A stretch of DNA of 64,000 nt from the NCBI GenBank assembly GCA_022573285.1, contig JACZUF010000005.1, forward strand, positions 53,656 to 117,655, written 5' to 3'. The position numbers and the translations under genes were made by a program. The notes beneath the pieces were generated by a model, which saw nothing but the letters and a program-made list of their open reading frames with translations, ran no database searches and had not been told where the DNA came from. This DNA comes from Chloroflexota bacterium (GTDB taxonomy: Bacteria > Chloroflexota > Dehalococcoidia > Lucifugimonadales > UBA3495). Below, piece after piece: positions 1 to 7,004 of this stretch (positions are counted from its first letter, which is position 1; each line of letters begins with the position of its first letter).

Positions 1-2
1 CA

Positions 3-389
3 TCCAGCTCGTTCCAGCCTCACGGTCCGGATGCGGTTGACTTCAATGCTGCTCCGTTGAACCGGACGGCCAAATTCCAGCCTCATGGTCCGGATGCAGT
101 CGACTTCAATGCTGCTCCGTTGAACCGGACGGCCAAATTCCAGCCCCACGGCCCGGATGCAGTCGACTTCAATGCAGCTCCCTTGAACCGGACAGGCAAC
201 GTGTTCCGGATTCACGGCCCCGACGTTGTCGAACCGATCAACGCCAGCGCCTTCCGGATTTACGAACCCGACGTCGTCGAACGGAGCAGCGCCAGCGCCT
301 TCTTGATCCACGGCCCCGACGCAATCGAACCTCCTGACGCCGATGTCTGGCTGATTCATGGCCCCGACACCTCCGAGTGGACCGGATAG
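3..389 (+). CDS. C-terminal part of an HGPD-repeat protein (partial at left edge)
   Basis: The reading frame is open from the window edge to TAG at 387-389, so only the C-terminal about 128 residues are seen. It consists of repeats around the core HGPD. The first copies are 21 residues long (63-bp DNA period) and almost identical. The later ones shorten to about 16 residues and diverge (FRIYEPDVVE, FLIHGPDAIE, WLIHGPDTSE). No signal peptide or catalytic motif is visible in this piece. A strong terminator follows at 428-463, which supports a real transcript ending here. I do not recognise the family. A repetitive secreted or surface protein is possible but unproven, and a non-coding tandem array that happens to be open is the alternative. 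Confidence 0.55.
   Translation, partial: SSSFQPHGPDAVDFNAAPLNRTAKFQPHGPDAVDFNAAPLNRTAKFQPHGPDAVDFNAAPLNRTGNVFRIHGPDVVEPINASAFRIYEPDVVERSSASAFLIHGPDAIEPPDADVWLIHGPDTSEWTG
12..200 (+). repeat. 63-bp tandem repeat, three copies
   Basis: Near-identical 63-bp units begin at 12, 75 and 138, with a few transitions between copies and more divergence in the third. They encode the HGPD peptide repeat, and the array probably continues left of the window. Confidence 0.85.
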
Positions 390-427
390 TCCGGCCTCCT
401 CATCGGACTGTCCACCACATAAATAGA

Positions 428-463
428 GCCGCTCCGATGTAATCGGGGCGGCTTTTCATTTTT
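428..463 (+). terminator. Rho-independent terminator of the HGPD-repeat gene
   Basis: An 11-bp stem (428-438 with 442-452, one G-T pair) with a 3-nt loop is followed by TTTTCATTTTT. Confidence 0.85.
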
Positions 464-483
464 CCGGAACCAGGAAACCGACC

Positions 484-1788
484 TCAAACCACCGTGGCGA
501 TGGCGTGGTCCAAGATGTCTGCCGCTTGGTCGAGCTGGGCCTCGGTGGTGGTGAAGGGCGGCACGAACCGGAACACTGAACCGTTCCGGCGCACGCTCAG
601 GACCAACCCGTTCTCGAGACACAACCGTCCGATGGCCCGGCCCTCCTGGTAGGCCGGCTCCCGGGTCAGCCGGTCGTTAACAAGCTCGATACCTTGCAAC
701 AGGCCGCGGCCTCGGATATCGCCGATAATCTGATGCTTTTGGGCCAGCCTCTCCAGGTGCTCCCGCCAGTACGCGCCGATGCGCTGGGAGACATCGACCA
801 ACATCTCTTCCAAGATGATGTCGATGCTGGCGATGGCGGCGTTGCACGGCATTGGGTCGTTGGAATGGGAGTGGCCCACCACCAACCCGGAGGCCGACAC
901 CTTCTCTTCGATCTCGTCGGTGGTGATGGTGGCGCTGATGGCCACCCCGCCTCCGAAATGCTTGGAGATGGTGAAGATGTCCGGCACCACACCTTCATGC
1001 TCGAAGCCCCACATCGAACCCAGTTTGGCCAACCCGGTTTGGGCTTCATCGACGATCAAAAGGGCCCCGCGTTCCTCGCATTTGCGCTTGAGCTCCCGGA
1101 GCCAGCCATCAGGGAGGTCGATGACGCCTCCGGCGCTGAACAACGGCTCGGTGATTACGCCGGCCAATTGGCCGTCGGCCTGGGCGTCAAGCAGGTCGAA
1201 ACTGGTGTTGAGGCAGGTGTAATCGCAGCCGCCCCGGTCCCTGCAGAAGGTGCAGCGGTACTCGTAGGGGGCGATGATGGGGTAGTGCCCCGGGGCGTAG
1301 GGGCCGTAGCCCTCATGCCAACCGGAGAACGTGACCGCCCTGGTAGTGTCGGTCATGCCGTGGAAGCTCACCGCCGGGCTGGCGAACTCATAGCCGCCCG
1401 TGAACCGTTTGGCGATGGCCATGGCCGCCTCGTTGGAGTCGCTGCCCGAAGTCAGGAACATGGAGCGGTCCATGCCCTCCGGGGTGATCTCGGCCAGGCG
1501 TGCGGCCAGGACTATCTCCCGGTCGTTGAACATGCTCATGTGGCTGTGGATCAGGGTCTCACAGCTTTCTTGGAGCGCCTGTACGATGCGGGGGTGATTA
1601 TGGCCCAGGGCGCCGCACATCTGACCCGAGTTAAAGTCCAGGTACTCCTTTCCGTTCACGTCGCGGACGACTGAACCTCGCCCCCAGACCATGATCGGAC
1701 CGGCGACCGCGTTGGAGTCGATCCGGCTACGGAAACTGTACTTGCGGGCCAGGTCCAGCAGTTCCGCTTCGTTAAGCCTCTGGGTCAT
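484..1788 (-). CDS. Class III PLP aminotransferase, dialkylglycine-decarboxylase-like
   Basis: This is a fold-type I PLP enzyme of about 434 residues. The motifs LIVDEAQTGLAKLG (PLP ring Asp) and FTISKHFGGG (Schiff-base Lys) are clear, and GHNHPRIVQAL lies near the N terminus. The overall pattern, including GDIRGRGLLQGIELVNDR and the VFRFVPPFT tail, is closest in memory to 2,2-dialkylglycine decarboxylase and related omega-aminotransferases; the true amine donor cannot be read from sequence. ATG at 1788 is chosen over the upstream TTG at 1806 because AAGGAGG lies 7 nt before it. The downstream neighbour on the + strand is convergent. It could form a transcript with the flavin monooxygenase upstream, although there is a gap of about 120 bp between them. 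Confidence 0.9.
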   Translation of the reverse strand: MTQRLNEAELLDLARKYSFRSRIDSNAVAGPIMVWGRGSVVRDVNGKEYLDFNSGQMCGALGHNHPRIVQALQESCETLIHSHMSMFNDREIVLAARLAEITPEGMDRSMFLTSGSDSNEAAMAIAKRFTGGYEFASPAVSFHGMTDTTRAVTFSGWHEGYGPYAPGHYPIIAPYEYRCTFCRDRGGCDYTCLNTSFDLLDAQADGQLAGVITEPLFSAGGVIDLPDGWLRELKRKCEERGALLIVDEAQTGLAKLGSMWGFEHEGVVPDIFTISKHFGGGVAISATITTDEIEEKVSASGLVVGHSHSNDPMPCNAAIASIDIILEEMLVDVSQRIGAYWREHLERLAQKHQIIGDIRGRGLLQGIELVNDRLTREPAYQEGRAIGRLCLENGLVLSVRRNGSVFRFVPPFTTTEAQLDQAADILDHAIATVV

Positions 1789-1909
1789 GGGGCGGCCTCC
1801 TTGCAACAGGCTGCGGCTTTGGCCGTCGTCAAGATCTGATACGGAAAATCAGACCGCCAGGAGCATCTATGTCTAGCGGTCTGATCAGCCACGTCATCGG
1901 TCAGCCGGA

Positions 1910-3106
1910 CTAGCTGGACCCAACGGCGCTTTTGGCCTGTTTCTTGAACTCCGGCATCACTTCCTTGCCGAACCGCTCCAGTTGCTCCAGGATGAAGCTC
2001 TGGGGCGTGCCAACGACGGAGCCCACGTTTATCTGCTCCAGTCCGGGATAGCGGGACTGGACGTCGTATATCTTCTCTGCGACCATTTCAGCAGGGCCAC
2101 AGAGCCACGCGCCAGCCTTGACTGCGTCTTCCAGGGTCGGCAGCCCGGCGGACCTGGCTTTGGAGGAACCCTGGGCCAAGGCTGCGATTTGTTCGTCAGA
2201 CAGGCCCCGCACGAACCCCAGGGGCGCGAACATCTTCATGTTCTCTTCGAAGAAAAGGCGGGCTTCGTTGATGGCCTCCTCTTCCGTGTCGGCGATATGA
2301 GTGGTGTAGCCGATGCACAGGTCGGTGCCCAGTTCAGTGTCACGGCCGTGCTTGGCCAGGGTGTCGCGCCATTGGTTGATAACCTGGTCTTGCGCTCCGC
2401 CGGAAGCGGCGCCGCCTCCGATGATGCCCTTGATGCCGTGTTTGGCCATGAAATCCATGGCCCGCTGGCCGGCGCTGACTATCGGCTGCCACGTCTCCAC
2501 GGGCAGGGTGCGGGGGCGCGGCACCAATGTTATCTCCTTTAGCGTATAACCACGGTAGGGGACCTCCGGAGGCAGGTCATAATACTTGCCCTTATAGGAG
2601 AAGGACTCCTCGTTGAAGGCCTTCATGATAATCTCGGTCTGTTCTTCGAACATCTCCCGGTTGGCGTCGTTGTCGGTGGCGGTGCTGGGCACCCCGAAGG
2701 TGTCCACCTCCCGGGAGTGGTAACCCCGTCCAATACCGAAGATGACCCGTCCTCCGGTCAAGATATCGGCCGTGGCGTAGTCTTCGGCCAAGCGCAGGGG
2801 ATGCCACATGGGGTTGATGTTGAACCCGCACCCAAACTTCAAGTTCTTGGTCAGGTGGGCTAGGTGGACGTAAAGGAGCAGGAGATTGGGAATGCATTCG
2901 TACCCTTCCGGTTGGAAGTGGTGCTCGGCCGACCAAAAAGTGTCGTACCCCAGTTCTTCCATCTTGAGGACAATTGCCTCGGTCTTGTCGAATACCCCGG
3001 CCAATCTCTCGTCGGAGAGGCGCCGTTCGTTGACCGGCGTCGCATCGAAGCCCATTTCGTCGAAATCGACGTGCCCGGCGAATAGGCTCCCGAATTTGGT
3101 AATCAT
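1910..3106 (-). CDS. LLM-class flavin-dependent monooxygenase (1 of 4)
   Basis: A luciferase-like TIM-barrel flavoprotein of about 398 residues. Family signs are DTFWSAEHHF, LKFGCGFNINPMWHPLRLAEDYATAD, and ILTGGRVIFGIGRGYHSREVDTFG. Members use FMNH2 or F420 to oxidise small organics; which cofactor and substrate apply here is unknown. ATG at 3106 is preferred to ATG 3124 because AAGGAGG sits 7 nt upstream of it, inside the longer reading frame. A good promoter lies at 3149-3176. It is divergent from the response regulator at 3353. It is larger than the other three paralogues in this window and shows little similarity to them outside the core. Confidence 0.9.
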   Translation of the reverse strand: MITKFGSLFAGHVDFDEMGFDATPVNERRLSDERLAGVFDKTEAIVLKMEELGYDTFWSAEHHFQPEGYECIPNLLLLYVHLAHLTKNLKFGCGFNINPMWHPLRLAEDYATADILTGGRVIFGIGRGYHSREVDTFGVPSTATDNDANREMFEEQTEIIMKAFNEESFSYKGKYYDLPPEVPYRGYTLKEITLVPRPRTLPVETWQPIVSAGQRAMDFMAKHGIKGIIGGGAASGGAQDQVINQWRDTLAKHGRDTELGTDLCIGYTTHIADTEEEAINEARLFFEENMKMFAPLGFVRGLSDEQIAALAQGSSKARSAGLPTLEDAVKAGAWLCGPAEMVAEKIYDVQSRYPGLEQINVGSVVGTPQSFILEQLERFGKEVMPEFKKQAKSAVGSS

Positions 3107-3148
3107 CGGGTCCTCCTTGGTCATTTTACATTGGGGGCGCTCTCGCCC

Positions 3149-3176
3149 ATTTTAAGGAGGCGCGATTTATTGTCAA
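3149..3176 (-). promoter_or_regulatory. Promoter for the 1910-3106 monooxygenase
   Basis: On the minus strand, TTGACA (3171-3176) and TAAAAT (3149-3154) are separated by 16 nt, about 40 bp upstream of the chosen ATG. Confidence 0.55.
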
Positions 3177-3352
3177 CAGGAGGCTAGGGTACCCCCAGGG
3201 ATACACCGGCGAATATACTGGTTAGAGGCTGACCGGCTTTTGTCCGGTACTCATCCGAAAATTCCGGCGAATATGCCCGGCCCTTTGTTAGAATTCACTT
3301 ACTCGATCACGATAGGTGGAACGAGGCGGCAGGCCCCTAATGACCTGCAATC

Positions 3353-4138
3353 ATGGCTAGAGTGAACAAGGGACGCAAGATACTGATCGTAGACGACGAA
3401 TCCGAGTCGGCGATACTCCGCGCCGTCCGCCGCCGCCTGGTGGAAGAGGGCTGGGAGGCCTTGGTGGTCCAGCCCGAGCCCGGACGCTCCGTGGGGGAGG
3501 AGTTCGAGGCTGCCGCACTCTGGTCCATAGAAGAAGACCGGCCGGACGCTGTTTTGCTGGACGTCCGGTTTGGTGAGCACCGTGACGACCAGTTCCGCGG
3601 ACTGAGTATCCTGAGCGAGATCGTGGAGCAGTGGCCCAAACTGCCCATATTGATGTTCACCCAGTACGCCCAGGGGCCCGACCGCGAGACGGCGGTGCGG
3701 GGTTCTTTGAAATGGGACGCTCCGGTGGACTTCATAGACAAGTTGGCCAGCCCTGACGAGGTCGTCCTACGCCTCCGGCGGCTCATCGGCACCTCCCCCG
3801 AGTCCATCCCCATCGGCAGCCAGATTTTGGTGGATGTCAGCGCGCGGCTGGTGTACATCGGCGACGGCGACGAACGAGAGGCGGCGCTCGATATTCAGGG
3901 CATGAAATTCGATATCTTCCAGGAACTTGCGTCCGCTTGGTACCGCAGCCCTGGAGAGTTGGTGGCTTTTTCGCGCCTGGAGCGTTACTCTGAAGGTGAA
4001 GACCCGCGGGCCTCGTTGCGGGTGAGGATCCGGGAAATTAAAGACGCCATCGGCAAAGCCATGAACACCCGCTTCGGCCCGTCGGAACTTATATTGAACG
4101 TCAGGGACCAAGGTTACCGGCTGGTGCCACCTAAGTAA
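3353..4138 (+). CDS. Response regulator with OmpR-like winged helix
   Basis: 261 residues. The N-terminal receiver has the acidic pair VDDES, phospho-acceptor Asp70 (VLLDVRF), Thr103 and Lys130 (FIDKLASP). The C-terminal part (about 160-261) has the winged-helix layout ending in the typical RDQGYRLVPPK. The receiver carries an insertion between the acidic pair and Asp70, which is longer than in a textbook OmpR regulator. Its stop codon overlaps the start of the histidine kinase gene (TAATG at 4136-4140), so the two are translationally coupled and almost certainly form a cognate pair. The DNA target is unknown. Confidence 0.9.
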   Translation: MARVNKGRKILIVDDESESAILRAVRRRLVEEGWEALVVQPEPGRSVGEEFEAAALWSIEEDRPDAVLLDVRFGEHRDDQFRGLSILSEIVEQWPKLPILMFTQYAQGPDRETAVRGSLKWDAPVDFIDKLASPDEVVLRLRRLIGTSPESIPIGSQILVDVSARLVYIGDGDEREAALDIQGMKFDIFQELASAWYRSPGELVAFSRLERYSEGEDPRASLRVRIREIKDAIGKAMNTRFGPSELILNVRDQGYRLVPPK

Positions 4139-5124
4139 TGACCAAACTCCTTACACCAATCAAGATCGGCGGCGGGATCATCGCCCTGGGCGGCGTAATC
4201 TCCCTCATCCTGGCCCCGTTCATCGGCGAAAAGGCCTTCGACTACCTCTGGGGAATCGAACCTCTGTCATATATCGGCGGCGTCCTCTTGATCGCCGGCC
4301 TGGGAGCGGCGGCGGCGGTCTACGCCGGGCTGGAAATTTCCCGGCGCCGCTCCGGGCGGGGGCCGAACAATCAACAGCCGGGTCAAAGCTGGAGCGAGAC
4401 AACCCTCCAGTACTTTCAGCTCTTTGACCACGACCTGGGCCGTCCCTTGAGAAGGATCGCCGGCAAAGAGCGGGAGTTGAGGGCGGTGTTGCAAGCCGCG
4501 CCCGGCGTGGCGGACCCAGGGGTGATAGACCTGCTGGATGAGATTGAACGGCAGACCCCCAACTTCCGCTTGATGATGTCCAACATCCAGGTCCTGATCC
4601 AGTTGGAATCTCCGGAAAACGACGGCCAATTGCAGCCCGTGGAGCCGGCCGAGGTGGTCAGGCGCATCGCCGACCGGTACACAGCGGTGGCCTCGGAGGC
4701 GGGCAAGGAGATTACCTGGTGGTCGGAACCGGCCGAATTAGGCTTGGTCTACGCCAACACCGACGCCATCGAGCACATCGTGACCAACCTGGTAGACAAC
4801 GCGGTGCGTTTCGCCGAGACCCACGTGGAAGTGAAACTCACCAAGAACCCCAGCCATTTCTTCGTCCGCGTTTGGGACGACGGACCTGGTATCGGCCAAC
4901 AGTACGTCCAACACCTGTTCGACCGGGGGTGGACCCCCGAGGTGGTCCGGCGGGAGGAGAAATCCAGTTCTGGCCTGGGGCTGTTCATCGCCCGCAGCTT
5001 GGCCCGGCGGTCCGGCGGGGACCTGACCGTAGAGAGTGACGACAGTGCCGACGGAGACCACCACACTGCCTTTTTACTGAGCTTGCCGTCAAATCTGGGA
5101 GCCCAGTTAAACGGGGTCCGCTAG
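4138..5124 (+). CDS. Membrane sensor histidine kinase
   Basis: 328 residues. Two hydrophobic segments (about 10-30 and 43-65) flank a very short external loop, so there is no obvious extracytoplasmic sensor domain. The likely phospho-acceptor is His98 in LFDHDLGRPLRR, a degenerate H-box in which the usual E/L-R-T/N-P is replaced by D-L-G-R-P. The ATPase domain is clear: N-box HIVTNLVDNAVRFAE, G1 VWDDGPGIG, G2 SSGLGLFIARSLARRSGG. It overlaps the preceding response regulator by one base. Ligand or stimulus cannot be inferred; the kinase may sense the membrane or act with a partner. Confidence 0.9.
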   Translation: MTKLLTPIKIGGGIIALGGVISLILAPFIGEKAFDYLWGIEPLSYIGGVLLIAGLGAAAAVYAGLEISRRRSGRGPNNQQPGQSWSETTLQYFQLFDHDLGRPLRRIAGKERELRAVLQAAPGVADPGVIDLLDEIERQTPNFRLMMSNIQVLIQLESPENDGQLQPVEPAEVVRRIADRYTAVASEAGKEITWWSEPAELGLVYANTDAIEHIVTNLVDNAVRFAETHVEVKLTKNPSHFFVRVWDDGPGIGQQYVQHLFDRGWTPEVVRREEKSSSGLGLFIARSLARRSGGDLTVESDDSADGDHHTAFLLSLPSNLGAQLNGVR

Positions 5125-5233
5125 ACGCAGCCGGTACATCCTTCCCCGGAAGGACCAGGTAATGCTTGGGTAAGGCTGGTCCAATTAGCCTCGGTGCGCC
5201 AGATACTATATGTTGATCGGAGAGTCTCGTTAG

Positions 5234-5764
5234 ATGAAGCTGAGGGGACCTATTTTAGCCTTGACGGCGTCGTTATTGGTCCTGTCTGCCTGCGTCTCGG
5301 AGGTGGACCGGACCATCGCGCCGACGCCGACGCAGGCACCTCCTGCCACTGCCACGCCGCGGCCCGAGCCAACGCCAACGCCAACACCAACACCTGTGCC
5401 GACCCCTCTTCCGACAGCGACCCCCACACCGGTTCCTACTCCCACCGCGACACCCACACCCACGCCAGCTCCACTACCGGACAGGGTCGTTAGGGAATTG
5501 CCCCACGTCTTCACGGGCAGCGTGACCATCAACGGCGCGCCCGCTCCCGACGGCGCCGAAGTCACTGTCTGGGTTAAGGAGTACGACGGCCCGGTTGGCG
5601 CCAGCATCGCATCCGGTGGGAACTACTCCGTACTGGTCCACCAGCACGGCACCGCATCATTCGGTGGCAAGACCCTGATATTCAAGGTCAAAGGCCAAGA
5701 TACAGGCGAGACCGGGCGTTGGGAGAGGGGCGGTGCAACAGTATTGGATATCTCGCTGAATTAG
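5234..5764 (+). CDS. Lipoprotein with Pro-Thr linker and small beta domain
   Basis: 176 residues. A lipoprotein signal ends at LVLSAC (Cys20), followed by about 55 residues of almost pure PT repeats that would hold the domain away from the membrane. The remaining about 90 residues (FTGSVTINGAPAPDGAEVTVWV...) look like a small beta-sandwich of the carboxypeptidase-regulatory type; I infer this from pattern only. Such surface lipoproteins are common in Chloroflexota. It is probably independent of the kinase gene 110 bp upstream. A strong terminator follows at 5791. Function unknown. Confidence 0.8.
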   Translation: MKLRGPILALTASLLVLSACVSEVDRTIAPTPTQAPPATATPRPEPTPTPTPTPVPTPLPTATPTPVPTPTATPTPTPAPLPDRVVRELPHVFTGSVTINGAPAPDGAEVTVWVKEYDGPVGASIASGGNYSVLVHQHGTASFGGKTLIFKVKGQDTGETGRWERGGATVLDISLN

Positions 5765-5790
5765 ATCACTAGCGCAGTAGCTACGGCAGG

Positions 5791-5834
5791 AAACGGCCCA
5801 GCATAAATTCTGGGCCGTTTCTTTCGGTCCTTTT
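5791..5834 (+). terminator. Rho-independent terminator of the lipoprotein gene
   Basis: An 11-bp perfect stem AAACGGCCCAG/CTGGGCCGTTT with an 8-nt loop, followed by a T-rich tail. Confidence 0.85.
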
Positions 5835-5864
5835 TCCCAAGTCCGGACGCCGCCACCTTCCGTC

Positions 5865-5893
5865 TTGACACCCAAAATCGAAAGACATACACT
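5865..5893 (+). promoter_or_regulatory. Promoter of tRNA-Asp
   Basis: Consensus TTGACA at 5865-5870, 17-nt spacer and TACACT at 5888-5893, about 37 bp before the mature tRNA 5' end. Only the left tRNA copy has this promoter. Confidence 0.7.
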
Positions 5894-5929
5894 CAAAATG
5901 CCGGACTCAGACGGTCCGGCGACCTGTGT

Positions 5930-6007
5930 GGCCCGGTGGTGTAGCGGTTTTAACATATCGGCCTGTCACGCCGAAGATCGTGGGTTCGAATCCCATCCGG
6001 GTCGCCA
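5930..6007 (+). tRNA. tRNA-Asp (anticodon GTC)
   Basis: A complete cloverleaf: acceptor GGCCCGG pairs with CCGGGTC (one G-T), anticodon stem TCGGC/GCCGA with loop CTGTCAC (anticodon GTC), T-arm GTGGG-TTCGAAT-CCCAT, discriminator G and an encoded CCA. It has its own consensus promoter. Its 3' part from the anticodon loop onward is repeated exactly at 9491-9536, which marks it as an integration site. Confidence 0.95.
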
Positions 6008-6008
6008 T
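5963..6008 (+). repeat. attL-like 46-bp direct repeat within tRNA-Asp
   Basis: This is the 46-bp stretch from the anticodon loop to 1 nt beyond CCA. It is identical to 9491-9536, and the flanking bases differ on both sides. The two copies bound the island. Confidence 0.9.
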
Positions 6009-6080
6009 TATGGCGAATCTAGGCACAATTTACGCCATAGCCCGCTGGTCTGCGACAGTTTTAGCGCGTTAAGTGGGGCT

Positions 6081-6097
6081 ACGATCATCATCTATTT
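6081..6097 (+). repeat. Island subterminal repeat, left copy 1
   Basis: ACGATCATCATCTATTT, identical to 9400-9416 and in the same orientation, 72 bp inside the left att repeat. A possible recombinase or accessory-protein arm site. Confidence 0.6.
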
Positions 6098-6126
6098 GCG
6101 ATTGGGAAGTATCATTTAGTTGGTTT

Positions 6127-6143
6127 ATGATCATCATTCATTT
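6127..6143 (+). repeat. Island subterminal repeat, left copy 2 (diverged)
   Basis: ATGATCATCATTCATTT matches the 17-bp repeat at 14 of 17 positions, 46 bp after the first left copy. Confidence 0.5.
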
Positions 6144-6173
6144 GAGATACTAATTGTGCTAGACCAGTGGAGT

Positions 6174-6200
6174 TTCGGTTCGACCCGAGGCGGGTCACCA
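6174..6200 (+). pseudogene. Decayed tRNA 3' end (T-arm, acceptor strand, CCA)
   Basis: A 5-bp T-stem (6174-6178 with 6185-6189), a loop TTCGAC that is one base short, a 7-nt acceptor strand GCGGGTC, then A and CCA. No matching 5' half is seen upstream. It looks like the 3' end of a different tRNA carried inside the island. Confidence 0.4.
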
Positions 6201-6213
6201 AATTTTAGGAATT

Positions 6214-6253
6214 AAATGGCCCCCGAATTAGTTTCAGGGGCCATTTGATTTCT
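6214..6253 (+). terminator. Hairpin terminator at the left end of the island
   Basis: AAATGGCCCC (6214-6223) pairs with GGGGCCATTT (6237-6246), then GATTTCTAT. It would end the tRNA-Asp read-through transcript before the island genes. Confidence 0.6.
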
Positions 6254-6321
6254 ATATGCCCACAAAGCTTTTAGGTGACGCCGGCTGAAGGTTGGAATAT
6301 CGCCTATGATAGAGTTGGTGA

Positions 6322-6942
6322 ATGACTGTTTTGGGAATCGCCCTAGCCGCTTTGGCATTTGTGCTCGCCCTCCCGCCGTTCGCAAATATGTTTTTTGGCG
6401 GACCATCCATCGAACTCATATTTGAGCGGACCGTCGAGAACGGAAGGCATTTTCTTCCAATCTATATTAAGAACCGCCCGGTCGCACATTGGGTATTACG
6501 CTTGCTCCGGGTCCACCGATCGACTGTTCAAGGTCTCACAGCCAGTTTTCGTATCATTGAGGTCGGCAGCGGGAAAATCCTTATCCCAATTCGACAAGCC
6601 TATATAGTTACCGACGCTGCCGGCGAGATGATGCAGCGGATAACTCTACCACCGACCTATAGCGTGGGAGCGACTATCGTCATGATTGGGTGGGACACCG
6701 GCAAGGACGATCCCGAAATCCCCGAATGTCCGGAGGGAGTTATTATCATCCCTGGTCCCACATCCTCGAAATTCTCACTTCCCCAAGGAATTTACCAGGC
6801 TGGATTATTGATTATTGTTGATGGAGAGCCTTGGGTTATCAAAAGGCATTTCGTTGTTGGGGAACGGCCAGAGGATCTCAATTGGGTTAAAGAGACTACC
6901 GTTAGCCGCCTGAAACACATTAAACCAGGTGATGAATGGTAA
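6322..6942 (+). CDS. Membrane-anchored protein of unknown function (island gene 1)
   Basis: 206 residues. One N-terminal hydrophobic helix (about 3-25) is followed by a soluble domain rich in beta-type segments. I recognise no family and see no catalytic motif. The start ATG at 6322 has only a weak purine stretch before it. It is the first of three same-strand genes in the tRNA-Asp island, 62 bp before the HEPN-like gene. Codon use is looser and more AT-rich than in flanking genes, in line with recent acquisition. Its position suggests that it works with the HEPN-like protein, perhaps as a membrane sensor or anchor, but this is only inference from linkage. Confidence 0.65.
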   Translation: MTVLGIALAALAFVLALPPFANMFFGGPSIELIFERTVENGRHFLPIYIKNRPVAHWVLRLLRVHRSTVQGLTASFRIIEVGSGKILIPIRQAYIVTDAAGEMMQRITLPPTYSVGATIVMIGWDTGKDDPEIPECPEGVIIIPGPTSSKFSLPQGIYQAGLLIIVDGEPWVIKRHFVVGERPEDLNWVKETTVSRLKHIKPGDEW

Positions 6943-7004
6943 GACCTGCCCATCGTCAACTCATCACAGCAACCCAGGCCACTTAACCGTTCGGGCCGCT
7001 GGGT

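Noticed and set aside
694..1674. Long antisense frame (326 codons) within the aminotransferase gene
   Set aside because: A shadow of the high-GC coding strand; the minus-strand gene has complete motifs and a good RBS.
5865..6119. Plus-strand frame of 84 codons across tRNA-Asp
   Set aside because: It runs from the tRNA promoter through the tRNA; no RBS and no protein-like composition.
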